Notes under the pieces: model-generated | What the model was told of the DNA's origin: nothing | The model's database searches: none | Seen by the model: only the letters and a program-made list of their open reading frames with translations | Shown: one piece after another, positions 11,901 to 23,012 of the stretch | How the letters are laid out: every line of letters starts with the position of its first letter | Position numbering within the stretch: the first letter of the stretch is position 1 | Translations under genes and position numbers: made by a program | Origin: Brienomyrus brachyistius | Taxonomy: Eukaryota > Chordata > Actinopteri > Osteoglossiformes > Mormyridae | DNA length: 64,000 nucleotides | Assembly (NCBI RefSeq): GCF_023856365.1 | Contig: NC_064542.1 | Coordinates: 19,196,863 to 19,260,862, forward strand | Direction of reading: 5' to 3'

Positions 11901-13950
11901 TGACTGTGAGTGTGTGAATAACAGTGTGAGATTAGATTGTTTGTGTACCCTGTGACAGACTGACATCTCCCCCCCTGCTTCCTAGGACAGGCACTGTGAC
12001 CATGCACTGCATTGCATAGGTAGGCATGGAAGGTGGATGGACACTATATGCATGTAATGTCCGATAACTCATGTATAATGTTTTTCGCAAAATATCTATG
12101 TGAGTTTTGCAGCATATGCGTGTGAACCGTAATTGGCTGGTGATGTGAATGCTGTGGGGATTCCATCGTATGCTTAGCAATTTGTCAGATACGCACTAAA
12201 ATCTGCATTTAAATGACGAGCTGCTGGCCCCTTTTTTGATCAGTTAGTTCCGGGTTCTAATGGCGAGGGGCGGCGGTCAGCAGGAGGCGGCCCAGCATGC
12301 AGACCCCCGGGGTCCCGCCCCTGCTGCGGCACAGCGGGACAGGAGAGCGCCATTCTTAAACTCCGCTCGAGATAAAAAATTAAAAGGCCTGGAACTCCTC
12401 CATCCAGATGCGCTTTCCATTATGGGGGGCGGGGGGCGCTCTCTATTTATATCGACTGTGGCAATGGGGGGGGAGGGGGTCACGCTAGTGCAGCAAGCGT
12501 TAACTTATGAGCGTAATTGCAGCTGACAGTCCGGCTCGTCGCCATACATGGTGTCACGTTAGCACCGCCACGGCAACAAGGGTCGCGATTAAGTGGGCAA
12601 ACGTCAGAGAGACAGAAGATTAAAGAGGAAAGGGGGGGGCAGTTCTGTTGGATGTGCTGAGGTCATAATCACGGCAAAGCAGGTGATGAGGCTGCTCATC
12701 CAGTCTCATCCAGCTTCGTGTGGACAGTGCTGACATGCTATGGAGTCGAATACGCGCTGATGGGGACTGCAGGAAATGGGGGGGGGTGGGTGGGGTGGCC
12801 AGGGAAGGACACAGCGAGGGGTGATGGTGCCACAGACAGCAGCCCGGAGACAGAAACAGAGTGTTAGAGGTAGGCAGTGAGGAAGGGAGGATGCATGGGT
12901 ACATAGGAAGTACATTAGGGCGGGGGTGCTGCTGGGGGGGTGTGGCGGTCGGGCCGAGGACGTGAGTCGTCACGGACGCCTCGTTGAATCTGTCTCTGAT
13001 CTGCACATCTGCACCCACCCCCTGCTGCAGAACCTTAAACGCGAGTCTTCATCCCCCCCCGCCAACTGGTTTTCCGTATACGGAAAAGTTTGCAGGAGCT
13101 GCTGTCTGTGCCCCCGTGAGAGCGAGAGTAGCAAGGCGATGCGGCGTGGTTCATGGACGCTGCCCCCCAGGCCCAGGCGTGTGGTGCCTAGTGGCCGGGG
13201 GGGGGGGGGGCGCCAGTCATGCTGTAGCTAAATTAGGCCGGAATAACAAAGCAGAGTTCCTTTAGCTTTCCTAAAGAGTTCCTTTAACTCCGATGGCTTT
13301 ACTGCTCTGAGACAAAATGGAAACTGCACTCTTGTGTACAAAATGACACAAAAGCAGACACACTGAAAACAAATTGCATGAAAATGCACAAATTCTTTCT
13401 TGATGGTCCTCATTAGTTTTTTGAATTCCACTTTTCACTTTCCAAACCTTGGCAAAAAATCAGCTTTACCTGATATTTAGTGAATGTACGAATTTGGTTA
13501 TTTTTTTCTATTATGCGAGACTGGGAGGGATTCGCTGGAGGAGGAGGATTGTATTGGGTTGCTTTGACTGCGCCGCAGTCTGAGTCACCTTCCCCATTTT
13601 CTGCCCAGAAACAACTGACTGCGCTGGGTCTGACCGAGGCCTGGGATGAGCGGAAGGCCGACTTCACCAGGGCGGCGGGCCAGGTGCTGGGGCAGAGGCG
13701 GCCGCACCTGGGTGCAGTCCTGCACTGGGCTTCCCTGGAGCTGGGCTCCGAGGCAGGTTCGGGGGACGGGGAGGTGCAGGACGGGGAGGTGCAGGACGGG
13801 GAGGTGCAGGACGAGGATGTGACCCAGCCGAAGCTGTTCTGTGCAGACCACCCCTTCATTGTCATGGTGAAGGATAACGCCACGGGGGCGTTACTGCTAA
13901 TGGGGGCCCTCGACCACGTGGGGGGGGCCGCCGTACACGACGAGCTCTAA
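5353..13950 (+). CDS. serpinh2: Serpin clade H (HSP47-like) gene, frame broken in exon 1
   Basis: Four exons together give about 414 residues, close to the usual HSP47 length. Family knowledge: HSP47 is a non-inhibitory serpin that binds triple-helical procollagen in the ER and is retrieved by a C-terminal RDEL-type signal. Visible here are a signal peptide (residues 1-24), the serpin core, the conserved strand with PKLF.ADHPF, and a terminal HDEL. Intron phases 1, 1 and 0 agree across exons. As sequenced the gene cannot make the full protein: exon 1 changes frame twice, and exon 3 has no strong phase-0 donor. The other coding sequence is well preserved, so either a young pseudogene or assembly indels could explain this. 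The paralogue assignment (H2 rather than an H1 copy) is from memory and uncertain. Confidence 0.75.
5944..8093. other. Serpin intron 1
   Basis: Intron from GTGAGG to CTACAG. I see no repeat family or exon that I can name. Open frames such as 6062-6409 and 6705-7070 match nothing known. Confidence 0.6.
8094..8186 (+). CDS. serpinh2: Serpin H exon 2
   Basis: 93-bp exon, phase 1 at both ends, between tgtctacag and the donor gtaggc. It encodes SLWDWHFE through KVPMMRRAG, the part of the serpin fold after the FK.HWDEKF-like segment and before the second beta sheet. It is intact, and joins exon 1 only if exon 1 ends in frame 3. Confidence 0.85.
8259..8476 (+). CDS. serpinh2: Serpin H exon 3, weak or damaged 3' end
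   Basis: It starts after tcccccag and reads VFHHYEDMTNMVQVLELGF, then the strand LVLLLPFHVENLSRLEKVL and SKQSMAIS, all typical of HSP47. After AIS the match fades. HSP47 genes end this exon at phase 0 with a codon pair like LQ. Here the pair VQ ends at 8476, but the next bases are GGTCCC, so a GT donor would need one G removed. The in-phase GTs at 8456 and 8471 are weak sites. The 3' boundary is therefore uncertain. Confidence 0.7.
8477..13608. other. Serpin intron 3 with repeats
   Basis: A 5.1-kb intron containing poly-G runs (9436-9452, 9782-9795, 13197-13210), a SINE/L2-like relic expanded into a GTGTGAGTGATTGT array (11240-12040), and no recognised exon. The open frames at 8808-9248, 9473-9985 and others match no family I know. 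Confidence 0.6.
11240..12045 (+). repeat. Retroelement tail with internal GTGTGAGTGATTGT array
   Basis: The left part (11255-11390: ggttcaaatc, then ctccagctaggtggcc, then ctaaattgcccatgg) and the right part (11945-12045: taccctgtgacagactgaca, then catgcactgcattg) resemble the two halves of the L2/SINE tail seen elsewhere in this window. Between them, about 11391-11935 is a degenerate tandem array of 12 to 14-base units. It appears to have grown from the GTGTGAATG-type stretch normally found at that point of the element. Confidence 0.55.
13609..13950 (+). CDS. serpinh2: Serpin H exon 4 (reactive loop, C-terminal strands, HDEL)
   Basis: A 114-codon open terminal exon behind the acceptor ttttctgcccag, phase 0. 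It reads KQLTALGLTEAWDERKADF, then the reactive-centre-loop segment, then PKLFCADHPFIVMVKD, and ends VHDEL and a stop. The tetrapeptide HDEL is an ER-retrieval signal, which fits an ER chaperone. The loop segment holds three tandem copies of a 15-bp unit (13771-13815) encoding the acidic pentapeptide EVQDG/E. HSP47 also has an acidic stretch there, but not a clean repeat as far as I know. Confidence 0.88.
   Translation, partial: KQLTALGLTEAWDERKADFTRAAGQVLGQRRPHLGAVLHWASLELGSEAGSGDGEVQDGEVQDGEVQDEDVTQPKLFCADHPFIVMVKDNATGALLLMGALDHVGGAAVHDEL
13771..13815 (+). repeat. 15-bp tandem triplication inside the serpin reactive loop
   Basis: The unit gaggtgcaggacggg occurs at 13771, 13786 and 13801, the last copy with one change. 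It is in frame and encodes EVQDG, EVQDG, EVQDE. Confidence 0.95.
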
Positions 13951-14977
13951 ACATCCAGGAGGCCCATCCCCTCCCCCCGCGTGTCCCGCCCCTAATGGAG
14001 ACTGAGTGATGTCGATAAAGGTTTCATGCAAAATGATTGTGTCACGTGGCCCTCCCCCGGACACCGGGGGACAGAGGATAAGGGGCTCCCTGCTGGTGCC
14101 ACATGTTTGATATGAATTAATGGGACATTTGTATGGCGTGGACAGGCATTCTCACGACAGCGCTGATGCTTTATGAATAAGCCGAGCACATCGTTGCTGA
14201 AGGAGCTTCCCTGCCCTGATAAATAGTCACGGCCTGGGACCCTGTGCTCTCTACTGGTAGGTTATTGATGGGAATGTGTGTTATTCCCTATATTATTGTG
14301 TATTAACGACCCGCATCGCCTGCCAGCATTGTAGCCTGTCTGCAGTCGCCTCTTTCCCTGCTTAATCTTGGTGAGAAGCGAGGGGGCTGTCAGCAATCAG
14401 CACGGCAGTCCTGCTCAATGCCATGGCCAATCACGAGCCATTGTTCTGTGTCCTTAGCTGTTTCTCGAGAGCCGTCGGTGAACGCCGCCCAGGCGTCAGG
14501 CCACAGCCGGCGATGGAGAAGGCAATCCTGCAGCTGAATACTGTGAAATAAACTAATAACAGCTTAGATGGGGGGGGGGGGGGGCAGCTCTGCTCTAGTG
14601 AGTTACTTGGAGTCTGACTGATATTTTAAATTTATGAAGCGAACCTGCAAAAAAACTGCTTTTTTTTCCCCTCTGTTCATCTTTATCCTGCCCAAACTAC
14701 AAATAGACTAGAATTTATTTGTACTGATATTTGGAACACTAGAATTCTGAATAAAATTGTGTTGGAATATCCCATGTGTACTGTTCTGAGGTCAAAAAAA
14801 GGCTATGGATGGATATAATATTCATTCTGGATGGAGAAAGGAACTAGAAGATTATGGGATGGAAGAAGCTTTGTTTTATTTGAGACAGGTTCTTTTTGAT
14901 GTTACAGGGAAAAGACAAGAAAGGAGTTAAGACAGTAGCTAATAAAGAAAAAGAAAGTCTATATATATATTCATGCA
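13951..14977. other. Serpin 3' region and intergenic DNA
   Basis: It probably includes the serpin 3' UTR. I see a poly-G run near 14569-14584 and no gene or named repeat otherwise. Confidence 0.5.
14547..14552 (+). terminator. Candidate polyadenylation signal for the serpin
   Basis: AATAAA about 600 bp after the stop, followed 20 bases later by a 16-base G-rich run. The GATAAA-type hexamer near 14014 is an alternative. Neither can be confirmed from sequence alone. Confidence 0.3.
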
Positions 14978-16195
14978 CACGCTATATGGACAAAAGTATT
15001 GGGACACACTGACACACAATCATTGAATTCAGGTGTTTCATTCAGACACATTGCCACTGGAGCATAAAATCAAGCACATAGCCATGCGTTCAGGTTTACA
15101 AACATTTGTGAAAGAATGGGTCATTTTGAAGAGCTCAGTGAATTAAGCGTGGTACTGTCGTAGGATGCCACCATTGCAATAAGTCAGTTCATGAAAATTT
15201 TCCCTGCTAGATATTCAACATTCAACTAAGTGGTATTTTTGCAAAGTGGAAGCGTATAAAAACAACAGAGACTCGGCCACTAAGCGGCAGACCGTATAAA
15301 ATTCAGGGTGGTGTCGCTGAGTGCTGAGGCATGTATTGTGTAAAAGTCACCAACAATTTGTTGATTCAACAACTTCAGTTGGTATTACCTCCAGAACAAA
15401 AACTGTGCTGGGAGCTTCATGCAATAGGTTTCCATTGCTGAGCATCTGCATACAGCCTCACATCAGCAAGCGCAATGCCAAGCGTCAGATGGAGTGGTGT
15501 AAAGCACGCTGTCATTGGAGTCTGGAGCAATGGAAACGTGTTCTCTGGAGTGACGAATCACGCTTCTCTGTCAAGCAGTCTGCTGAATAAATCTGGGTTT
15601 GGCGGATGCCAGAAGAATGTTACCTGGCTGACTGCACTGTGCCAACGGTATAGTTTGGTGGAGGAGGGATAATGGTATGGGGTTGGTTTTCAGGAGTTGG
15701 GCTGGGCCCCTTAGTTCCAGTGAAGGTTTCAGCATACCTAGACATTTCGGACAATTCTGTGCTTCTAACTTTGAGGGAACGGTGTGGGGAAGGAAGACCC
15801 TTTTCTGTTCCAGCGTGACTGGTCCAGGGCACAAAGCATGGTCCATAGAGACATGGTTGAGTGAGTTTGATGTGGAAGAACTTGACTGGCACCCACAGCG
15901 CCCTGACCTCGACCCCATCAAACATGTTTGGGACGAACTAAAATGGAGATTGTGAGCCAGACCTTCATGTGCAACATCAGTGCCTGACCTCACAAATGCT
16001 TTTCTGGATGAATGGGCAAAATTCCCACAGACACACTCCAAAATCTTCGGGAAAGCCTTCCCAGAAGAGTGGCAGCTATTTTAGTTGCAAAGGGGGGTCA
16101 ACTCCATATTGTTGCCTATGGATTTAGAATGGGACGTCATAAAAGTTCCTTAGTGTAATGGTCAGGTGTCCCGATACTTTTGTCCATATAGTGCA
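14978..16195 (+). mobile_element. Tc1-like DNA transposon relic (TIR family TATATGGACAAAAGTA)
   Basis: Terminal inverted repeats: gctatatggacaaaagtatt at 14981-15000, and its inverted counterpart at about 16166-16193, ending tgtccatatagtgca. Decayed transposase pieces lie on the + strand: SLEQWKRVLWSDESRFSV (15321-15590) around the first catalytic D, and a C-terminal piece near 15880-15955 (PDLDPIKHVWDELKWRL) around the third acidic residue. Frameshifts and stops break the frame, so it is inactive. Confidence 0.85.
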
Positions 16196-16203
16196 TAAAG
16201 ATA

Positions 16204-17793
16204 TACACCAATCAGCTGTAATGTAAACCACCTGCCTAATATTGTGTATGTCCCCTTCGTGCTGCCAATTTGCTCTCACCCATTGAGGCATGGACTCCAC
16301 AAGATCGCTGAAGGTGCTCTGCTGTGTCTGGCACCAAGATGTCAGCAGCAAATCCTTTAAGTCCTATAAGTTGTGAGATGGAGCCTCCTTGGATCCTTGT
16401 TTGTCCAGCACATCCTACAGATGCTTGATCAGATTGAGATCTATGGAATTTGGAGGCCAAGTGAACACCTTGAACTCTTTTTCACGTTTCTCAAATCATT
16501 CCTGAATAATTTTCACAGTGTGACAGGGTGCATTATCCTGCTGAAAGAGGCCACTGTCGTCAAGGAATACTGTTGCCATGAAGGGGTGTACTTAGTTTGC
16601 AGCAAGGTTTAGGTAGGTGGTACGTGTCAAAGTAACATCCACATAATACCAGGACCCGAGATTTCTCAGAAGAACATTGCTCAGAGTATCACACTGTCTC
16701 TGCCAGATATCCTTCTCATAGTGCATCCTGGTGCCATCTCTTCCCCAGGTAAACAACATACATGCACCCATCTGTCCACATGATGTAACAGACAACATGA
16801 TTCATCAGACCAGGCCACCGTCTTCCAATCCTCCATGGTCCAGTTCTGATGCTCACATACACACTTTCTGCAGTGGATAGAGGTCAGCATAGGCCTGCAC
16901 TGTGACTGGTATACAGCTGCATAGCCAAGCAGGTATGAGTCCACTTTGAGAAAAGCCACATTCATGAAGCTGCAAGTCAAACTTCATATCAAATCTGTCC
17001 CTTATCGTGGTATTCTTATTTTATAAACCAAGATTTTCAAAATATAGATAGCAGGACTTATCACGTTCTTCACTGAACAATAATGGCTTGCTAGGGGCTA
17101 TGTGTTCTGACACACATCCATCCATCCATTTTCCAAACCGCTTATCCTACTGGGTGGTGGGGGGACCAGAGCCTATCCCGGAAGCAGTGGGCACGAGGCA
17201 AGGAACAACCCAGGACGGGGGGGCCAGCCCATCACAGGGCACACTCACACACCATTCACTCACACATGCACACCTACGGGCAATTTAGCAACTCCAATTA
17301 GCCTCAGCATGTTTTTGGACTGTGGGGGGGAAACCGGAGTACCCGGAGGAAACTGTTCTGACACCTTTCTATCATAACTAACATTAACCTTTTTAGCAAT
17401 CTGCGCTACAGTAGCTCACCAGACGGGCCAGCCTTCGCTCCCCACACACTTCGATGAGTTTTTGGCGCTCATGACCCCGTTGCTGGTTCACTGCTTGACC
17501 TTCCTTAGATCATTTTTTGGTACTGACCACTGCATGCCCAGAACACCCAACAAGACCTAGCGTTTTGGAGATGCTCTGACCCAGCCGTCTAGCCATCACA
17601 ATTCGCCCCTTGTCAAAGTCACTCGGATCCTTACACTCGCCCATTTTTCCTGCCTTCAACACATCAACTTCAAGAGCTGACTGTTCACTTGCCTAATATA
17701 TAATAGTACCCTTGACAGGTGCCATTGTAACAAGATAATCAATGTTATTTACTTCACCTGTCAGTGGTTTTAATGTCATGACTGATCAATGTG
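16204..17793 (-). mobile_element. Second Tc1-like transposon relic, interrupted by a retroelement
   Basis: The left end tacaccaatcagctgtaatg (16204) and the right end atgactgatcaatgt (to about 17793) form imperfect inverted repeats of a family common in fish. Minus-strand transposase remnants (16681-16980) read QNWTMEDWKTVAWSDESC, then GEEMAPGCTMRRISG, typical of Tc1 transposases. It abuts the preceding element and carries an L2-type tail at 17114-17353. Confidence 0.85.
17103..17364 (-). mobile_element. L2-type retroelement tail with 11-bp target duplication
   Basis: The 11-mer tgttctgacac occurs at 17103-17113 and 17354-17364, flanking a 240-bp insert. The insert starts with (ATCC)n, then ttttccaaaccgcttatcct, and ends with ggactgtgggggggaaaccg, which is the reverse complement of the fish L2-type 3' end seen elsewhere in the window. 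The flanks join into continuous Tc1-element sequence, so the retroelement landed in the older transposon. Confidence 0.85.
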
Positions 17794-20429
17794 AGGGGGA
17801 AACAACTGTATAAAGTAACATTAAAATAGAGAAACTCTGAAGACTGTCCGAATCTGCTATTCTAGAGGCTTGTGTACATTTAACATGTGATCCCTTACAT
17901 TCTTTTGTAACTAATGCTGAAAAATGCGTACTAAAATTAATCTTGTTTTTATTCTGGAACCACCATTTGTCATCTGGACTCTGGACGTAACTCAGTGTGG
18001 CGAACAGCACATATGTTTGGGGAACAAATCAATACAGGTAATCACAAAATGTCCGACACTCCAGTGTCCAGTGTATAAAGAGATTGAGGTCTCATAAGCC
18101 GCAGTGATAGATGTCTTCCAGCCATTTGCTTGTCACTGATTGAGTCATGCTACACCTGGTTACTTCATACATTTTTATCGACATGGCTAGGCTAACAAAA
18201 TTAGTAATTTTTAAAATTAATATAACACTTTAAAAACTGCTCCATTGAACACCACCATCTCGTGGATCTTGTGCAGGTAATGGATGAGTTGGACATTGTT
18301 TTGTCAAACATTATTATTATTATTATTGACAATAATAAACATAATAAAGACAGTGGAACCCTTTAGCAGTCAAGAAGGTCAGAAATAAAAGAACTTTGTT
18401 CTCTGAAACGTCTCTTTATCCTGGCACCCTATGTATGTTCTGCTGCAGATCATTGAAATTTGGATTTGGACACGATTTCTCTGCTAAATCATCAGTCATT
18501 TTGAAATCGTGCAGGGAGGCTGGCTGCGTGACGCGCAGTGCATATCGATCGCATGTCAGCGTTCGGTTGTCATGGGGATGTGGAGGGAAAAAAACCCTCA
18601 GTAAGAGATCCCGATGACACCTGATCGTCTTTCATCATTTTATAATTATGGTTCTCATGTAGGCAGCGCATATTACCTGCAAGTCGGACAATACACCTAG
18701 TCCCTGTCATGATGTAAACAGATTGCTTGTGTGAATGATGATGGCCCTCAGGGAGGGAGAGATTTCTGCTTCCTCTGCATGTCAGACATTAATTATGTGA
18801 TTTAAATCAAAAACTTGAAATCAACGCCTTGAAGTGCTAGGAACTGGGCCCCCGGCCCTCCAAGACCCCCCTGGCTTCTAGCTGTAAATTCCTCACAGAG
18901 TTATTGCATGCTTGAGGGTGGTAGAACAGGAGGAAATCTCCCCCCTCACCCTCTGCCAATGAATTATTAAGAAATAAAATGTACAACTGAAAAAAGAATC
19001 GGTCTGCGCCATTAATCTTAAAAAAGAAAGAGTGTCCCTGTGTAGACATGTTTTATTAAAAAGGTTTCAGGGTTTTCTTCTTTCTGATGAAGCTGCAGTC
19101 CTTTTGCACGTGCTGTTTTTCTTTTTTTTAGGTGTCGTTATTAGTCCTGAAGGGCAGACACATTTAGCAATGAAAGAAAACTTGTCTCTTGGAGAAAAGG
19201 GGACTAAGCTATACATATCTGTACAGCAGCATGGAGTCATCAGGCAGTCACTCGGCCAGGAAGAGCAGCAATTCTGCATTGTGTCGTCATATAGAAGTTT
19301 TGCTCAGATGTGGAGTACCACGCTAGCCATGATGTAACTGTCTTCCCATAGTCCCAGTTTCTCCTTCATATGGTCTGTTAAAGGGGTTTGTTTGTGTATT
19401 GATTAAAAGGGAACCTACGCCTAAAGCTTGACTACATGCTATATATACATATATAAGTTTATCCTTAACCTATCAAATCAGTTAATCCAGGCAATTATTT
19501 TCTGTGGAGGGCCAAATCTTAGACTGACCATATCAGTAGGTGCAATTTTTTATGAGTATTTTTCATGTCAGGAAAATTACAATAATACATTTTACATTTC
19601 TATTTTTCTGAAAATATTGCAGAAATCAGTAGAACCAGTGAGTTTTAAAACTATCAAATGTGGATATTATTAATAAAAAGAAATAACATATATCGACCTT
19701 ATTAGGCAGTAAAATAGCCACGAGACCCAGCTTTATCCCACGTCTATTCCTTTTAAACATAATATCAAATTCAAAACATTCGCACTCGCGTAAATTGGTC
19801 CTGTTATACAAATACACAATTTACATTAGAATTGCACATATACACATAATTTTACAAAGCAACCCCTCACACGGCCCAGTTCTTAGGAACTTGTTCGGCA
19901 GAGGAAATCCGTACCACGTGATCACCGATCATTCCCGATCGGCACCGAACAGCCAATGCCTAGTTTCGCCATCTGGTTTCTATGGTGACGTTTTTAAAAC
20001 CAGCAACAAGCGCGAGGACCTCGTTCGGGCGTCTAAAAGCCTCGGTCTTTTATTCCGGTATTTTCCGGGGTTGACTATGACTGAAATACTGAATGAATAA
20101 CCTTTGATTTCGAACAAAAAGGTTGGTGGTGAATGTCTCATTTTGTGTTTTCTGAGTAGCTGTTAATGAATGAAAATGTTGTTTGTAATACTAACCGGAA
20201 ATCTAGTCGGAATACTGTATACGCATATGTTACTATGTAAACCCTGTCAGAAAATAAACGCTATATAGTAACATGTAAGTTACTAGGAGACGAGTAATAT
20301 ACGTCGTTAGTTACATGAAGTATTTTGTATATAATCGTGTAAGTATCTGTATAACTTGCAAACAGTAACTCATAGTGTAACATCCATTTTGATAATGGTC
20401 ATCGATAAAGTTTGAATACATACTTTATA
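17794..20429. other. Intergenic DNA without a recognised gene
   Basis: A/T-rich sequence with a short ATT repeat near 18311. The stretch 19920-20130 has a diverged direct copy at 23985-24170. I see no exon or RNA gene. Confidence 0.55.
19920..20130 (+). repeat. Left copy of a diverged direct repeat
   Basis: It shares order and wording with 23985-24170: cagccaatgcctagtttcgc, then atctggtttctatggtgacg, then tttaaaac, then ggtattttccggggttgact, then tactgaatgaataac. I do not recognise the family. Confidence 0.6.
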
Positions 20430-23012
20430 TACACTCATTGTGCATTTTATTAAGAAAACCTGTACATCTACGTATTCGTGCAATTATTTAATCAGCCAGT
20501 TATATGGCGGTAGTGCAATACATAAAATCATACAGATTCAGGTCAGGAGTTTCAGTTAATGTCCAAATGCCAGAATGGGAGGAAGATTATTGATTTGACC
20601 ATAGCATGATAGTTGGTGCTAGACGGGCTAGTATGGGTATTTGTTTAACTGCTGGTCTCCTGGGATTTTCACACACAACAGTCTCTAGAGCTTACTCAGA
20701 ATGATGTGAAAAACAAAAATCATTCAGTGAGCGGCAGCTCTGTGGATAGAGACACCTTGTTGATGAGAGAAGTTATAGTAGAATGGCCGGACTGGTTTGA
20801 ACTGAGAAAAGGGCAGAGGTATCTCAGATAACCACCCTGGATAACTGTGGTGAGCAGAAAAACATCTCAGAATGCACAATACATAAAACTTTGAGTGGGA
20901 TGTTCCACAACAGCTCCTGTGAGCCAAAACAGAGAGCTGAGGCTGCAGCGGGCACAGGCTCACCAAAACTGGACAGTTAAAGACTTGATAAACTTAGCCT
21001 GGCCTGATGAATGTTCTTGCTGAGGTACTCAGATGGTAAGGTCAGAATTTGGCATCAAGAGTATGAATCCATGGACCCAAACCTCCTTGTCTCAACATTC
21101 CAGGCTGCTGCTGAGTGGTGGAAAGGTCTGTGAAATATTTCCTTTGCACACTTTATGTGTGTTAATATCAACTGATCATCACTTACACAGCCTGGTTAAG
21201 CCCTTTCCCACTGCAGGAACTTTTTTCATAACCTGGAACTTTTTTCCAGGACCCAGCAACTTCCCTTACGGAACATGGCCTGACTGTAGTTCTTCAGAAG
21301 TAGTTCCTGAGCCTTTTTTTATGGCGCTTTTCCACTGGCATAAAGGAACCAAGCCATACCTGATGGGTGCCGTGAAGTGACACAGAGCGGTTCCAGCTGG
21401 CTTTGGTTTTCCGCTGCAGAAGGGTCTGCTCTGTAAGGCTTTGCTGGGTTTGGAGAGAGACCATAATGTAAAACTGAAGAGATGCATATATATTGTCCAC
21501 ATGGTGTACATCCTGACTTACTGTGTGCAATTATTTGTTTACAGTGTGCTAATTTCTGCTAGTATATCTATATGAATTGCCATGTTATGCAAGCATCGGA
21601 TGTTAGTGGAATTAGGATTCACTTGTGTAGATTCGCATTACGAATCCATTCTGTACTGCTGTTAGTATGCTACTTTTTTAAGTAGAAGTTTGGAAATTTT
21701 TTAATTCCCAGTTATCGGGAATGCATCAATACAACATAATGTGCCCTACTACAGTACTAATAATGAATATTATATAGAATACACCCTTTTTCCTTCAGAT
21801 AATCTATGTGCAGACTACCGCTATCTACGTCCCTTTTTGACCAATCAGATGGTGGTGACGCAACCAGCTCGGCTTGGTCATGCTTTCGACCCTGCTCATA
21901 AGCAGGGTCATGTCAGAACAGGTACAGCTCGCATAATTTACAAAGGAAATCTCCCCCCCATTCATGGAACAGCTCGGGCATGACTAGGTTTTTTTGTGTC
22001 AGTGAAAAAGTGCTGTTAGTGTCTACACCAGGGTAAGTACTTTTTGTTTGACCAGGAACTACTGGGGCTGGGCATATAGCGATATACTTTGCTGATAGGT
22101 TGAGTACAAGCATGAGATCCAACTTTGAAATTATGCAGAAGTCCAGGGAAAAGAGATAGAAGCAATGCAGCAGTTAGAATTACTTTTGTTTCAATCGCAT
22201 TAAATGCATTATTGAATACGATAACACATGGTTTTTACCCTGCGGGAAACGTAAGATCGATCTGATTGCCAGATTTAATTACTGAATTATAAACATGTTG
22301 CTGAATGTGATTTGTCCCATATCTTTGGACCTCCTCCAACCCCCCCCCCCCCCCACCCCCCAAAAAAAAAATTAACAATCAGAAAAAAAAATCAATGACG
22401 TGTTCATCCTCCATTGTTTTAGGATGATGCTGTACTTTCCTGCTTATGAAATTTCCTGTTAAGTTTATCTCCCATGCTTATTTAACATTAAGGTCAAAGT
22501 TTCCGTTGTGCAAAGGGAAAGTAATGCATGGAAATTGCTAGGAACTATTAAAGTTCCCTGTTGAGAGAACCCAGCAACTCAGAACCAGGTTTCTGAATTT
22601 TGCTGCGGAAACACATTTCTTTTTAGTTGCTGACCTTGAGCATCCCTTCATGGCCTCAGCTTGCCCCTCTTCTAATGGCTACTTCCAGCATGACAGTTCT
22701 CCATGTCACAACGCATAAGTCTCAAACTGGTTTCAAACAGAGCCCTCAAACAGTTCCTCAGTTACCTTCCCAGTTGCCAGATCTGAGTCTAATAGAATGC
22801 CTTTGGAATGTGGTAGAAAGGAAGACTCGCTGGCTGTGTGGGTGTGTAGCTGACCAGTCTCCACAAATTGCATGACGCAGTCATGTGAGCATGGATCAGA
22901 AACTTTTCAGAAGTTTCAGACATGTTGCGATGAATTGGGACTGTTTTGAGAGCAAAGGAAGGCCCTAACCAGTATTAGTATAGTGTTTGTAATAAAGTGC
23001 TCAATGAGTGTA
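20430..23012 (+). mobile_element. Third Tc1-like transposon relic, split by an insertion
   Basis: The ends tacactcattgtgcatttta (20430) and aagtgctcaatgagtgta (to 23012) are inverted repeats of another fish Tc1-like family. The left part runs to about 21198 and the right part resumes at about 22623 with gttgctgaccttgagcatcc. The right part keeps remnants of the region around the second and third catalytic residues (22627-22875, with LPDLSLIECLWNVVERK). It has many stops and is inactive. Confidence 0.8.
21196..22625. mobile_element. Non-autonomous Harbinger-like insertion (TTA flanks)
   Basis: About 1.42 kb interrupts the Tc1-like element. Both junctions carry TTA (21196-21198 and 22623-22625), the size and sequence of a PIF/Harbinger target duplication. 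The ends resemble each other in inverted orientation (ctttcccactgcaggaac at left, ttgctgcggaaacacatttc at right), each followed inward by a ccaggacccagcaact-like motif. A second, shorter pair of such motifs (21326-21415) may be a further nested copy. There is no transposase frame. Family assignment is tentative. Confidence 0.5.

Noticed and set aside
15321..15590. Possible live transposase gene
   Set aside because: Only fragments are open. The flanking segments are frameshifted and carry stops, so the element is a relic.
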